DNA of 64,000 bases from Candidatus Thiobius zoothamnicola (GTDB taxonomy: Bacteria > Pseudomonadota > Gammaproteobacteria > Chromatiales > Chromatiaceae), in contig JAPQLC010000007.1 in the NCBI GenBank assembly GCA_030826945.1, positions 38,681 through 102,680 on the forward strand, in the 5' to 3' direction. The notes under the pieces were generated by a model. The model made no database searches, had not been told where the DNA came from, and worked only from the letters and a program-made list of their open reading frames with translations. Made by a program: the position numbers and the translations under genes. This document shows positions 54,689 through 62,937 of this stretch, one piece after another (positions within the stretch are counted from its first letter, which is position 1; every line of letters begins with the position of its first letter).

Positions 54689-55378
54689 ATGACTTCATCG
54701 GCGGTGCAAATCACCGATTTACGTTTTCGTTGGCGCGCTGATTTACCCGAAGTGTTGCATATCCCTGTCTTGCAGGTTGCGCAGGGTGAGCGTGTGTTCA
54801 TTCAGGGCGCGAGCGGCAGCGGTAAAAGCACCTTGTTGTCCTTGCTGGCCGGCGTCAATTCGCCTGGTGCTGGTGAGGTGGTTATTCTGGGTCAGTTGCT
54901 CAACTGGTTGAACGCTGCCCAGCGGGATCGCTTTCGCGCTGACCATATCGGCTTTGTGTTTCAGTTATTTAATCTGATCCCTTATCTTTCCGTCTTGGAA
55001 AATGTCACCTTGCCTTGTCGATTCTCGGCGCAACGCCGAAGTCGGGTAGGTCATGCACAGCAGGAAGCCTTGCGTTTATTGCGCCATTTGCATTTATCCG
55101 ATGAATTGATTCATCGCCCGGTGACAGAATTGAGCGTTGGCCAACAGCAGCGGGTGGCGACCGCGCGGGCCTTGATCGGTGCACCCGAATTACTGATTGC
55201 GGATGAGCCGACATCGGCTTTGGATACGGATACGCGCGAAGCTTTTATCCGTTTGTTATTTCAGGAGTGCGAGTCAGCCGGTTCGACCTTGTTGTTCGTC
55301 AGCCATGATCGCCAGCTACAAAGGTTGTTTGAGCGCCAAATTGTTCTGGACGACATCAATCTGGCGGAGGTGGCATGA
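54689..55378 (+). CDS. ABC transporter ATP-binding protein, LolD/MacB-like
   Basis: A 229-aa ATPase. Walker A IQGASGSGKSTLLSLLAG, Q-loop FVFQLFNLIPYLSVLENV, signature LSVGQQQRVATARAL, Walker B LLIADEPTSALD and H-loop FVSHD. The sequence belongs to the LolD/FtsE/MacB group of ATPases that drive type VII ABC systems. It overlaps the permease gene by 4 nt (ATGA). Together with the two following genes it forms a four-gene operon. Confidence 0.88.
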   Translation: MTSSAVQITDLRFRWRADLPEVLHIPVLQVAQGERVFIQGASGSGKSTLLSLLAGVNSPGAGEVVILGQLLNWLNAAQRDRFRADHIGFVFQLFNLIPYLSVLENVTLPCRFSAQRRSRVGHAQQEALRLLRHLHLSDELIHRPVTELSVGQQQRVATARALIGAPELLIADEPTSALDTDTREAFIRLLFQECESAGSTLLFVSHDRQLQRLFERQIVLDDINLAEVA

Positions 55379-56631
55379 TGTTGTCGCTGGCCTGGAAAAG
55401 CTTATTGAACCGACGTTTCACGGCGGGTTTGATTTTGCTCAGCATTGCACTGAGCGTGGCTTTATTGCTCGGCGTTGAACGCTTGCGGGTTGAATCACGC
55501 ACCAGCTTCGCCAATACCATTTCAGGTACAGATCTGGTGGTGGGCGCGCGTAGCGGTGCCATTAATCTGCTGCTTTATTCGGTATTTCGGATTGGTGATC
55601 CGACCCATAATATCTCATGGTCAAGCTATCAAAAATTTGCTCGGCATCGTTTCGTAAAATGGACCATTCCGATTTCATTGGGTGATTCGCATCGCGGCTA
55701 CCGGGTATTGGGCACGACCGACGCTTATTTTGCGCATTATCGCTATGCGCGTACCCGTACGTTGGCTTTTGCCAAAGGTCAGTCGTTTGATCAGGTTTAT
55801 CAGGTTGTACTGGGGCATGAAGTCGCCAAACAACTGGGTTATCAGCTTGGCGATAAAATTGTTATCGCGCATGGTGCGGGCGAAACCAGCTTTGCTCTGC
55901 ATGATGACAAACCTTTCAGCGTCGTCGGCATTTTACAACCGACCGGCACGCCGGTGGATCGCACCCTGCATGTGCCTTTGGCAGGTATAGAAGCCATCCA
56001 CAAGGATTGGGTGCGGGGCAGGCAGGTCAAAGGCCTGCAGATCAGCGCCGAAGAGGCTTTGAAAACGGATTTAACCCCTAAAGCAATCACCGCATTTTTG
56101 GTTGGTTTGAAAACCAAAATCGCTACTTTCCGTGTACAGCGCGAAATCAATGATTACCGCAAAGAACCGATGATGGCGATTCTGCCGGGTGTAGCACTGC
56201 AACAACTGTGGGATTTGATGAGCGTGGCGGAAGATGCCTTATTCATCATGAGTGGCATGGTGGTTGCGGTTGGATTAACCGGTATGTTGATCGTGATGCT
56301 GGCCGGTTTGCATGAACGCCGCCGGGAAATGGCGATCTTGCGTTCGGTGGGTGCGCGTCCGGTGCATATTTTATGGCTGATTGTCGGTGAAAGCCTGCTT
56401 TTGAGCTTGCTTGGTACATTGGTCGGATTGATTTTGTTGTACGCAGGTTTAATCATGGCCCAGCCTTACATTGAGGCTGAATTTGGACTGCATCTGGCGA
56501 TTCAGGCGCCGACGCTGAGAGAGTGGTTGATGTTAGGACTGATTAATTTATCTGGCGCTATGATGGGCTTGCTCCCGGGTTATCGCGCTTATCAACAGTC
56601 ATTGGCTGATGGCATGAGCATGCGTTTGTGA
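55375..56631 (+). CDS. ABC transporter permease, FtsX/MacB-like
   Basis: A 418-aa permease. One N-terminal membrane span (LILLSIALSVALLLGVERLR), a large periplasmic domain (about 50-275) and three C-terminal spans (VAVGLTGMLIVMLAG, LIVGESLLLSLLGTLVGLIL, LINLSGAMMGLLPGY), the FtsX-fold layout. The cytoplasmic ERRREMAILRSVGARP coupling segment is typical. Such mechanotransmission systems act on periplasmic or outer-membrane substrates rather than importing solutes. The substrate may be connected with the DUF3299 protein encoded next. Confidence 0.86.
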   Translation: MMLSLAWKSLLNRRFTAGLILLSIALSVALLLGVERLRVESRTSFANTISGTDLVVGARSGAINLLLYSVFRIGDPTHNISWSSYQKFARHRFVKWTIPISLGDSHRGYRVLGTTDAYFAHYRYARTRTLAFAKGQSFDQVYQVVLGHEVAKQLGYQLGDKIVIAHGAGETSFALHDDKPFSVVGILQPTGTPVDRTLHVPLAGIEAIHKDWVRGRQVKGLQISAEEALKTDLTPKAITAFLVGLKTKIATFRVQREINDYRKEPMMAILPGVALQQLWDLMSVAEDALFIMSGMVVAVGLTGMLIVMLAGLHERRREMAILRSVGARPVHILWLIVGESLLLSLLGTLVGLILLYAGLIMAQPYIEAEFGLHLAIQAPTLREWLMLGLINLSGAMMGLLPGYRAYQQSLADGMSMRL

Positions 56632-56638
56632 GGATGCG

Positions 56639-57163
56639 ATGAAATATGGGTTGCTGAGGTTACTGGTCTTAGGTTTATTCAGCACGGTTTTGTTGGCTGC
56701 TGCCGGGGTGGATCAGATTGAGTGGGATGATTTGATTCCAGATGACTATCGACCCGATAAAATCATGGCTCAGTTCGGCGATATCAGCCAGTTGTCCGAT
56801 GATGATCCGCGTACTCAGCAAATCATGGTTGAACTACAAGCTTTGTGGGATGACGCGCCGATTGTGCCACAGCTGGATGGCAAGCGCGTCAGGCTACCTG
56901 GCTTTGTTGTGCCGTTAGAAGGGGATGGCAAAAAGCTGAGTGAATTTCTATTAGTGCCTTATTACGGGGCCTGTATCCATGTGCCCCCGCCGCCAGCTAA
57001 TCAAACCGTATATGTCAAAGTGTCGGAGGCGGACGCCAAAATTCGTCGGGCGTTTGACACCGTATGGGTCACGGGTGCCATGAGTGCCAAGTCATTTGAC
57101 AGCGATTTGGCGACAGCGGGTTATCAATTGCAAGCGGATCTGGTGGAGCCTTATGAGGAATAG
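56639..57163 (+). CDS. DUF3299 secreted protein
   Basis: A 174-aa protein with signal peptide (LLRLLVLGLFSTVLLAAA) and the DUF3299 pattern: IEWDDLIPDDY near the start, LDGKRVRLPGFVVPLE and LLVPYYGACIHVPPPPANQ, which gives a conserved Cys-His pair that could bind metal. It lies 7 nt after the permease gene. ABC-DUF3299 neighbours recur in proteobacteria, so it is likely a periplasmic part of the same transport or metal-handling system. The function is not known. Confidence 0.82.
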   Translation: MKYGLLRLLVLGLFSTVLLAAAGVDQIEWDDLIPDDYRPDKIMAQFGDISQLSDDDPRTQQIMVELQALWDDAPIVPQLDGKRVRLPGFVVPLEGDGKKLSEFLLVPYYGACIHVPPPPANQTVYVKVSEADAKIRRAFDTVWVTGAMSAKSFDSDLATAGYQLQADLVEPYEE

Positions 57164-57178
57164 CCGGAGATATATTCC

Positions 57179-57682
57179 ATGAGATTTTATTTACGCCAAA
57201 TTGCCTTCATCTCGTTATTGAGCATTTTGGTGTTCTTGACCTCAGCAGATTTGTATGTTGACTACATTGAAGGCAGCGCCTTTGGGCACTTGATCGTTGA
57301 GGCCATTGTCATTGTGCTTTCATTAGGCGGTGTTATTTATCTTTTACTGGAATTGTTTAAGCGACAGAGGGAGTTAACCCAGCTGCGCGTGAAATTGCAT
57401 AGAACTGAAAAGCACTTATCTGAATCGCGTGAACATTTACGTCAGGCAAGTCGCCAATATACCCAAGTCATTCAGCAACAGTTTACTGATTGGGGATTTA
57501 CCCCAAGTGAACGCGAAGTAGGGATTTTATTGCTTAAAGGATTGACGTTTGATGAAATCGCCAAAGTACGTCAGACCAAAGGTAAAACGGTGCGCCAGCA
57601 AGCGACGGTGATTTATCGGAAATCGGGTTTGAATGGACGCCATGAATTCGCCGCTTGGTTTTTTGAGGATTTTTTGCAGTGA
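57179..57682 (+). CDS. Membrane-anchored LuxR-type transcriptional regulator
   Basis: A 167-aa protein with two membrane helices (IAFISLLSILVFLTSADLYV and LIVEAIVIVLSLGGVIYLLL), a coiled coil (about residues 65-100, RQRELTQLRVKLHRTEKHLS) and a C-terminal GerE-type HTH (FTPSEREVGILLLKGLTFDEI, then KTVRQQATVIYRKSGL). The HTH is therefore held at the membrane. It lies 15 nt after the DUF3299 gene and probably controls this operon in response to an envelope signal. Confidence 0.84.
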   Translation: MRFYLRQIAFISLLSILVFLTSADLYVDYIEGSAFGHLIVEAIVIVLSLGGVIYLLLELFKRQRELTQLRVKLHRTEKHLSESREHLRQASRQYTQVIQQQFTDWGFTPSEREVGILLLKGLTFDEIAKVRQTKGKTVRQQATVIYRKSGLNGRHEFAAWFFEDFLQ

Positions 57683-57784
57683 GGTGTCTAGTCCAATCAA
57701 CTCCACTTGTCCCTTGCTTTCCTGACGGAGTGGGCGGATACCGCTTAGCATGATGTATATGCAGTTCAACTAAAGAAGAAATTG

Positions 57785-58267
57785 ATGATTACGTTAGAAA
57801 GTATTTTAATTGATAGAAATGAAATAGGAAGAGTTTATCGAGGGAGGTCTACTTTATGTTTCTGGAGAGGTCTGAGTCTGGATAATGAGAGGTTGAATCC
57901 GCTTTACCCAGACTCAGAACAAAGCATTCTTCCTTCAGGTGATGTGAGAGATCCGGATATTGATAAAGAACTGCGGAATGGTGTCTGGTACGTTAAGGCA
58001 GAGGTAGGGAAAGGCACTTCAATTGTTGATAGAGAGGGTATATTCGGCTATAAAAAATGGGAGTATTTTGTTATTCCCGCCGGAACAAAAATCCCCAAAG
58101 CGCTTATCATCACGAAAGATCATTACATGCAAAGAAAGAAATGTCGGCATTACTCCATTTCTCCGAATTTTGATATGCCTGTGGAAGAATATCTAAAAGC
58201 ACTAGATACATTGGCTTTGAATGCTGGGATTGAAATTAGAGGCGGACGCCATGCAAACCATAGATAA
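57785..58267 (+). CDS. Tse2-like ADP-ribosyltransferase toxin
   Basis: A 160-aa protein that matches the Pseudomonas aeruginosa T6SS effector Tse2 along the length of its C-terminal two thirds: YRG near the N-terminus, NGVWYVKAEVGKGTSIVDRE, FVIPAGTKIPKALIITKDHY, then KKCRHYSISPNFDMPVEEYL. Tse2 is an ADP-ribosyltransferase-fold cytotoxin; its counterpart blocks read TGGTSVFDRAG and FVIPDGTDIPPDLKVKQDSY. No secretion marker or T6SS gene is in the window, so it may act as an intracellular toxin-antitoxin toxin. The ATG at 57785 follows AAGAAGAAA; an in-frame TTG precedes it. A partner gene overlaps its end. Confidence 0.78.
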   Translation: MITLESILIDRNEIGRVYRGRSTLCFWRGLSLDNERLNPLYPDSEQSILPSGDVRDPDIDKELRNGVWYVKAEVGKGTSIVDREGIFGYKKWEYFVIPAGTKIPKALIITKDHYMQRKKCRHYSISPNFDMPVEEYLKALDTLALNAGIEIRGGRHANHR

Positions 58268-58487
58268 TGGAAGTCTTATTATCTGCTTACAGGCTCTTGA
58301 GAGGGCTATTGAGCATAACGAGTTTCTCTCCCAGTCTGAGACAGTTGATAAAGATGATTACGAAGAAATTAATTATCGTTATGAGCTAACACTCAATAAG
58401 TTGGCAATAAAGTACATTGAGGAATGGGAAAAAGATGGAACCTTATTGCCTATCAGTGAAATCATAAAGTACGAGATTGTTGAGTAG
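58251..58487 (+). CDS. Candidate antidote of the Tse2-like toxin
   Basis: A 78-aa, strongly acidic protein (MQTIDNGSLIICLQALERAI, then SETVDKDDYEEINYRYELTL). The ATG at 58251 has GAGGCGG a few nt upstream and overlaps the toxin gene by 17 nt in another frame, so synthesis is coupled. I see no clear similarity to Tsi2 from reading, though Tsi2 is also small (77 aa), acidic and helical. Antidote function is inferred from size, charge and overlap. Confidence 0.65.
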   Translation: MQTIDNGSLIICLQALERAIEHNEFLSQSETVDKDDYEEINYRYELTLNKLAIKYIEEWEKDGTLLPISEIIKYEIVE

Positions 58488-58741
58488 AGGTATATAATAA
58501 AGCATCATGGTATTTGCTTAACTCGAATCCTGGAACATTTATTTCTCAATCTGCTGTACATTGTTTGGCAACTTCAGTTTCGCTTATCAAAGCATTCAGG
58601 TTGAGCAGCCGCACATCGCTCAGTACGATGTGATATGTGAAAAAGTCAGAATATCTTTTTTGCATCGCAGTAAAAGTTTTCGTGTGAGCCTAACGCGATT
58701 AATTCGTCTGTTTTAAAGATTTAATTTTCTTGCATGTATTG

Positions 58742-58921
58742 ATGTCGGCTCCGCCGATGTTGAGTCCAGCAGAGATCATGAGACGGATCAATAGAGAGGA
58801 CATCAGCCAAGTTGTTTGGAGCATTTCCTGGGGTAAAAAAGTGTTATCACAGACGATAGAGGAGTATTTGGCCCGTCATCTTGAGGAGATGGCGAATGCG
58901 AACTTTGAGGCTGAAGGATAA
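58742..58921 (+). CDS. Short protein of unknown function
   Basis: A 59-aa frame (MSAPPMLSPAEIMRRINRED, later SQTIEEYLARHLEEMANANF), helical, without a recognised family. The start is unsure (58742, or ATG 58730) because no Shine-Dalgarno is visible. A hairpin with a T-rich tail lies directly after its stop, which supports a real transcript end here. It could also be a remnant of the toxin-region insertion. Confidence 0.4.
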   Translation: MSAPPMLSPAEIMRRINREDISQVVWSISWGKKVLSQTIEEYLARHLEEMANANFEAEG

Positions 58922-58944
58922 ACCCGTTTTGGCGGGTGTTTGTT
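58922..58944 (+). terminator. Rho-independent terminator after the short gene
   Basis: ACCCG (58922-58926) pairs with CGGGT (58933-58937), loop TTTTGG, followed by the T-rich GTTTGTT. It begins directly after the stop codon of the preceding frame. Confidence 0.55.
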
Positions 58945-59007
58945 AAGTCATCAACGCAAAACGCTGTTATTAAATTCATATTTCCAATTAGCAATCAAAG
59001 GCTGTAG

Positions 59008-59421
59008 ATGAAAACTTATCAACGCTTTGCAATAACACTAATCATGATGATAAGCGCCAATGTCGCTTTCGCCGGGAATGATGGTAAAGCCTTATTTGAC
59101 AAGTTGTGCTTAAGCTGTCACGTGATTTCCGGCAAGCCCATGATCGCTCCTCCGGTATTCGCGGTGGTTAATCATGTTAAATCAGCGCATCCAGCCAGAT
59201 CTGATTTTGTCAATTATATTGTTCAGTGGGTGGCTAATCCGCAAGTTGAGAACGCTTTAATGCCTGGTGCCGTAAGGAAATTTGGCGTCATGCCAAAACT
59301 GCCTTATGACGCGGCTCAGGTCAGGTTGATCGCTGAATATCTGTACGATGGAGAAACAGCACGGCCTGCTTGGTATATTGAACATTATGAGGCGGAGCAC
59401 GGCCATAAGCCGAAACATTAA
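59008..59421 (+). CDS. Monohaem cytochrome c
   Basis: A 137-aa secreted class I cytochrome c. Signal peptide FAITLIMMISANVAFA is followed by DGKALFDKLCLSCHVISGKP, the single CxxCH site, and a distal Met candidate in NALMPGAVRKFGVMPKLPYD. It probably carries electrons in the periplasm. It converges on kdsB with a 4-nt tail-to-tail overlap and has no operon partner. Confidence 0.85.
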   Translation: MKTYQRFAITLIMMISANVAFAGNDGKALFDKLCLSCHVISGKPMIAPPVFAVVNHVKSAHPARSDFVNYIVQWVANPQVENALMPGAVRKFGVMPKLPYDAAQVRLIAEYLYDGETARPAWYIEHYEAEHGHKPKH

Positions 59422-60188
59422 TTTGTGCCGAATGCTTTCGGCGCAAAACGGTGCAATAAGCGTTGGTAATCCTTTTCCGTATCAATGCCTGGTGGCGGAG
59501 CGATATCCGCGATATCCACCGCAATCCGTTCTCCTTGCCACAAAACGCGCAGTTGTTCTAACGCCTCATATTGTTCAATCGGCGCTGGTGGCCAGGTGAC
59601 GAAACGGCGTAGAAAATCGACGCGGTACGCATAGATGCCTAAGTGCCGTAGCATGCCATCCGGTTCAGCTTGGTCGGGTGCAGCGAATTCGCGCCGTTTC
59701 CATGGAATACTCGCGCGGCTGAAGTACAGTGCCATGCCATACCGGTCCGTCACCACTTTTACTGCGTTGGGATCCCAGATTTCATCAGATTCCGTGATTC
59801 TGACTGCCAGGGTCGCCATGGATGCGGTGGGCGTTTGCATCAAGCAATCGGCCACTTGGTTGATCAAAGCGACCGGCATTTCAGGTTCGTCACCTTGCAG
59901 GTTGACGATAATATCGGATTCAGACCAAGCGTATATTTCCGCCGTTTGCGCAATACGATCTGTGCCGCTTTGATGGTCGGTATGAGTCATGCAGATATCT
60001 GCCCCAGTGTGCTTGAGGGCTTTGGCAATGCGTTGATCGTCCGTCGCAATCACCACTTGTTCAGCCCGGCTGAGCAGGGCGCGGCGGCAGGTGTGTTGAA
60101 GCAGTGGTTCCCCTGCGACGGGTAGTAACAACTTGCCCGGCAGGCGCTGCGAGGCATAGCGCGCCGGTATCACGACACGAAAGCCCAT
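59418..60188 (-). CDS. kdsB: 3-deoxy-manno-octulosonate cytidylyltransferase
   Basis: CMP-Kdo synthetase, which activates Kdo for lipopolysaccharide. 256 aa, with VVIPARYASQRLPGKLLLPV at the N-terminus, IVNLQGDEPEMP (metal-binding Asp), FSRASIPWKR and HLGIYAYRVDFLRRFV. Last gene of the exbD-lpxK-trm112-kdsB run and adjacent to the preceding stop. Confidence 0.96.
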   Translation of the reverse strand: MGFRVVIPARYASQRLPGKLLLPVAGEPLLQHTCRRALLSRAEQVVIATDDQRIAKALKHTGADICMTHTDHQSGTDRIAQTAEIYAWSESDIIVNLQGDEPEMPVALINQVADCLMQTPTASMATLAVRITESDEIWDPNAVKVVTDRYGMALYFSRASIPWKRREFAAPDQAEPDGMLRHLGIYAYRVDFLRRFVTWPPAPIEQYEALEQLRVLWQGERIAVDIADIAPPPGIDTEKDYQRLLHRFAPKAFGTN

Positions 60189-60374
60189 TCAGGCAACAAC
60201 CTCTTCATCAGCCGACAATTCACGTGCCTCGTCGATCAGCATGACCGGGATTTGATCCCGGATGGGGAAAGCCAGGCGATCAGCCTTGCAGATCAACTCT
60301 GCGGCGCTTTTGTCATAGACCAATGGGCCTTTACAGAGGGGGCAGACCAGAATATCAAGTAATTTTTTGTCCAT
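60189..60374 (-). CDS. Trm112-family (YcaR-like) zinc-binding protein
   Basis: A 61-aa protein, [20 protein letters not shown], with the CPxCK motif and [16 protein letters not shown] at the end, the standard YcaR/UPF0434 pattern. The ATG at 60374 lies inside the 3' end of lpxK (20-nt overlap); an upstream in-frame ATG would add three residues. The gene sits between lpxK and kdsB as in most gammaproteobacteria. Its molecular role is unclear. Confidence 0.92.
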   Translation of the reverse strand: MDKKLLDILVCPLCKGPLVYDKSAAELICKADRLAFPIRDQIPVMLIDEARELSADEEVVA

Positions 60375-61377
60375 GGTGCACATGCTCTTGGTTGAGAATA
60401 TTCTTTAACCGTCGGTCGAAATCCTGAATGAAGCCTTTATCGGGTTCAGCCTGCACGCTGACCACCCAGGCATTCGTCAGATTCAGTTGACGGCATTTAA
60501 CAGCGTCTTTTTCCGTCATCAAGAGTGGACGATTATCCCGAAACGTGAAATCTGTTATTTGATAGGCGTGATGATCCGGCATCGGGTATGCCTCAACTTT
60601 AATGTGATGACGGGTTAACAGGTTAAAAAAACGGCTTGGATGACCAATACCAGCGATCGCCTGGACTGCTTGTCCGCGCCATGTCTGCAAGTCAGTCGGC
60701 GGCTCATTATCGTATAAGGGCGCTATCCGCGGTTGTGCCAACCGCATGGCATAGCCGTCAGCGGCATCGCCATTGACAATCTGTAAGTCCACGGTGCGTA
60801 ATCGCGTCGGACTCTCACGCAGCGGCCCGGCTGGCAACATCCAGCCGTTGCCCAAACCATAGTCAGCATCCAGCACCGCGATTTCAATATCTCGCGCCAT
60901 GGCGTAGTGCTGCATGCCATCATCTGAGATGATCACTGCGCAAGACGTATTTTTCAGCAATGCGGCAATGGCCGCCGGGCGATCCGGCCCAGCATAGATC
61001 GGACAACCTGTGTGCTTAGCCAATAAAACTGGTTCATCCCCCGCCAGTTGCGGATCCGTTTCAGCGGTTACCCGCAATGGCCAGTGGCGATTTTGCCCTC
61101 GGTAGCCCCGGCTGACGATGCCAGGCATATAGCCTAAATTGCGTAGATGTTGGGCCAGCCAGATCACCAAAGGCGTTTTGCCGCTGCCTCCCACCGTGAT
61201 ATTACCTATCACAATCACAGGCACCGGGCTGATATATGTCCTTAACCAGGCTTTTTGGTATAGCCAGCGACGTATATTAACGATGACGGTGAACAAAGCC
61301 GCCAAAGGCAAAAGCAGGATATTCAGCCAGCTCGTACGCCGCCAGATTTGTTGGAGATGGAGGGTGGAATGGTTCAA
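60355..61377 (-). CDS. lpxK: Tetraacyldisaccharide 4'-kinase
   Basis: Phosphorylates the lipid A disaccharide at the inner membrane. 340 aa; one N-terminal membrane helix ([20 protein letters not shown]), P-loop [41 protein letters not shown] and [20 protein letters not shown]. It overlaps exbD by 4 nt upstream and trm112 by 20 nt downstream. The expected neighbour msbA is not here. Confidence 0.96.
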   Translation of the reverse strand: MNHSTLHLQQIWRRTSWLNILLLPLAALFTVIVNIRRWLYQKAWLRTYISPVPVIVIGNITVGGSGKTPLVIWLAQHLRNLGYMPGIVSRGYRGQNRHWPLRVTAETDPQLAGDEPVLLAKHTGCPIYAGPDRPAAIAALLKNTSCAVIISDDGMQHYAMARDIEIAVLDADYGLGNGWMLPAGPLRESPTRLRTVDLQIVNGDAADGYAMRLAQPRIAPLYDNEPPTDLQTWRGQAVQAIAGIGHPSRFFNLLTRHHIKVEAYPMPDHHAYQITDFTFRDNRPLLMTEKDAVKCRQLNLTNAWVVSVQAEPDKGFIQDFDRRLKNILNQEHVHHGQKIT

Positions 61378-61796
61378 TGATCGCTTTGTCGCCGTGCCAT
61401 GAAACTGAGTTGCGACAGACCCAATTGCGCAGCCACATCCATGACTGTCATCATGGATTGTAAGGGCGCATGTCGATCACCCGATACGATCACAGGCGAT
61501 TCGGTGCGTCCCTCTGTGATTTTCAGCAGGCTGCGACGCAGGGTTTGTGCATCATGCTGAACAAGTTCCTGATCATTGACGTAAAACTTGCCTTGCTGAT
61601 CAATAGTGATTGCAATCTTTTCCGGGTTCTTGCGCTCCTGCTCAAGGGTTTGCGCCGATGGCAAATTGACTTTGAGTTGAGTCTGTTGATCAAAGGTGGT
61701 TGATACCATGAAAAAGATCAGCATCAGGAAAACCACGTCAATGAGTGGCGTGATATCCACACGCGGTGGTTCGGTTCGGTGCGGACGTAGATTCAT
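61374..61796 (-). CDS. exbD: ExbD/TolR-family proton channel subunit
   Basis: A 140-aa protein with a short cytoplasmic tail, one membrane span beginning DITPLIDVVFLMLIFFMVST (Asp of the proton path in PLIDV) and a periplasmic domain. ExbD normally works with ExbB in a proton-driven complex, and exbB-exbD-lpxK is a common operon. Here exbB is absent and the gene directly upstream, overlapping by 4 nt, is a lipoprotein. Without an ExbB elsewhere it would be non-functional, so an unlinked exbB is likely. Confidence 0.88.
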   Translation of the reverse strand: MNLRPHRTEPPRVDITPLIDVVFLMLIFFMVSTTFDQQTQLKVNLPSAQTLEQERKNPEKIAITIDQQGKFYVNDQELVQHDAQTLRRSLLKITEGRTESPVIVSGDRHAPLQSMMTVMDVAAQLGLSQLSFMARRQSDH

Positions 61797-62377
61797 AGCG
61801 GATTAGCGGCTCGCCACTGAAATTCGCCATCAAATTCAGCGCATTCAATCACGGAAACGGATGCATCATCTAGATAAACTTGTTGTTTATCGGATACGGG
61901 ATAGGTCAGATATTCTGAACATTCGGCGCTCTGCCCGGTACCGACCACCACTTTAATCTCTGGTTTCAAGGTGCACTTGAGCAGCTTGTCCAACGGCGAC
62001 CATTGGTAACAAATCTCATAGTCGGCACGATAATCGGCTATTTTACCCGCAGGCTCATAAAAGGCCCACCAATTGCCTAGTTTGCTGTATGGGTTGGTGC
62101 TGTTCCAAGCGCGAAAGATCACAACCTGAGAGTCCGGCTGAGTTTCATAAACCTGCCCCTGGCATAATTTACCTTCATTTTCATTGCCTAATGCATCTTG
62201 TAGAAGCGCCGCATCTTCGGCTTGCGCGAATTGATCTGTCAAATCTGCTGGTAACGCCGTGTCGCCCACGCAAAATTGCGTGGTGGCGAATCCCGCGATT
62301 TCTTGCACGGGATGACTGGAGCAAGCCGCCAATCCAGCCAGCAGGGCTATGGATATCAGTAAATTCCGTATCGTCAT
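61793..62377 (-). CDS. Lipoprotein of unknown function
   Basis: A 194-aa protein with a lipoprotein signal (IRNLLISIALLAGLAACSSH, lipobox LAAC). The mature part has several Cys (TTQFCVG, GKLCQGQ, YEICYQW, LLKCTLKP, SAECSEY, VIECAEF), suggesting disulfides, and no family that I recognise. Its TGA overlaps the exbD ATG (ATGA), so it is the first gene of the exbD-lpxK-kdsB operon, in the place of exbB. It may work with ExbD, or may have been joined by rearrangement. Confidence 0.7.
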   Translation of the reverse strand: MTIRNLLISIALLAGLAACSSHPVQEIAGFATTQFCVGDTALPADLTDQFAQAEDAALLQDALGNENEGKLCQGQVYETQPDSQVVIFRAWNSTNPYSKLGNWWAFYEPAGKIADYRADYEICYQWSPLDKLLKCTLKPEIKVVVGTGQSAECSEYLTYPVSDKQQVYLDDASVSVIECAEFDGEFQWRAANPL

Positions 62378-62433
62378 GTTTCAATCCTGAAGTCGCCATT
62401 TAATCTTAAATGTGGATTAAGGCCTGAATCCTT

Positions 62434-62511
62434 AAGCCGCGAGCATCACCCGCCCAAGTGCTTTGCAGAAAGCATCGTCCTTACTGAGAATTTCATAAAA
62501 TTCCAATTTCA
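62434..62511 (-). pseudogene. Short coding fragment between the lipoprotein and the attC site
   Basis: A 25-codon open frame (MKLEFYEILSKDDAFCKALG, ending VMLAA) that looks like the N-terminus of a longer protein cut by a stop. GAGAGAAA lies before the ATG. It lies against the outer edge of the first attC site, so it may be a leftover of a cassette or of a chromosomal gene truncated by cassette insertion. The call rests on the coding look only. Confidence 0.3.
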
Positions 62512-62530
62512 TGCGAATTTCTCTCGCGCA

Positions 62531-62620
62531 ACATAACGACCGCAACCGGACGCAAAAAGTAGGGCGACGAGGTACGAGGAGCTATGCTTTTTGCGATCCG
62601 TGTTTGTGGCGTTGTTATAT
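62531..62620 (+). repeat. Integron attC recombination site 1
   Basis: An imperfect palindrome of about 90 nt with the plan of an attC site. The outer boxes are ACATAAC (62531-62537) and GTTATAT (62614-62620), complementary but for one base. Inside, CGCAAAAAG (62551-62559) pairs with CTTTTTGCG (62587-62595), extended by CGGA / TCCG with an unpaired A, leaving a loop of about 27 nt. It opens the cassette that carries ccdAB. No integrase gene is in the window, so attC assignment rests on structure and on the matching second site. Confidence 0.75.
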
Positions 62621-62643
62621 GCCGATTCATAATGTATGCTCAG

Positions 62644-62666
62644 TATGCGCATAGACTATACGCATT
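62644..62666 (+). promoter_or_regulatory. Candidate CcdA operator
   Basis: The perfect palindrome TATGCGCATA (62644-62653) is followed after GAC by a near copy, TATACGCATT (62657-62666). It lies 22 nt before the ccdA ATG. CcdA proteins are ribbon-helix-helix repressors of their own operon, so this is where a binding site would be expected. Function is inferred. Confidence 0.45.
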
Positions 62667-62688
62667 ATTTGTTTGGAGCAAGTTCCCT

Positions 62689-62937
62689 ATGGCACACTTA
62701 TATGACCAACAAACCCCCAAAAGGCCTACTAATCTCAGTATAAACAGTGACTTATTGGCAAAAGCACGAAAAAGAAAGATAAACCTTTCTGCCACACTTG
62801 AGCATGCACTTATTATACAGCTACGGCAAAGTGAACAAGAGCAATGGAAAAAGGAAAATCAAGAAGCCATTGAGGCTTTAAATGACCTTGCTGAAAAGCA
62901 TGGGTTATTTTCAGATTCATTTAGAGATTTCAAATGA
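62689..62937 (+). CDS. ccdA: CcdA-family antitoxin
   Basis: An 82-aa antitoxin with an N-terminal ribbon-helix-helix DNA-binding part (RPTNLSINSDLLAKARKRKI, then NLSATLEHAL) and a C-terminal toxin-binding part (WKKENQEAIEALNDLAEKHG, ending GLFSDSFRDF), the CcdA pattern. The ATG at 62689 is preferred because the upstream extension is attC and operator DNA. It overlaps ccdB by 4 nt (ATGA). Strongly A-rich compared with neighbours. Confidence 0.88.
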   Translation: MAHLYDQQTPKRPTNLSINSDLLAKARKRKINLSATLEHALIIQLRQSEQEQWKKENQEAIEALNDLAEKHGLFSDSFRDFK

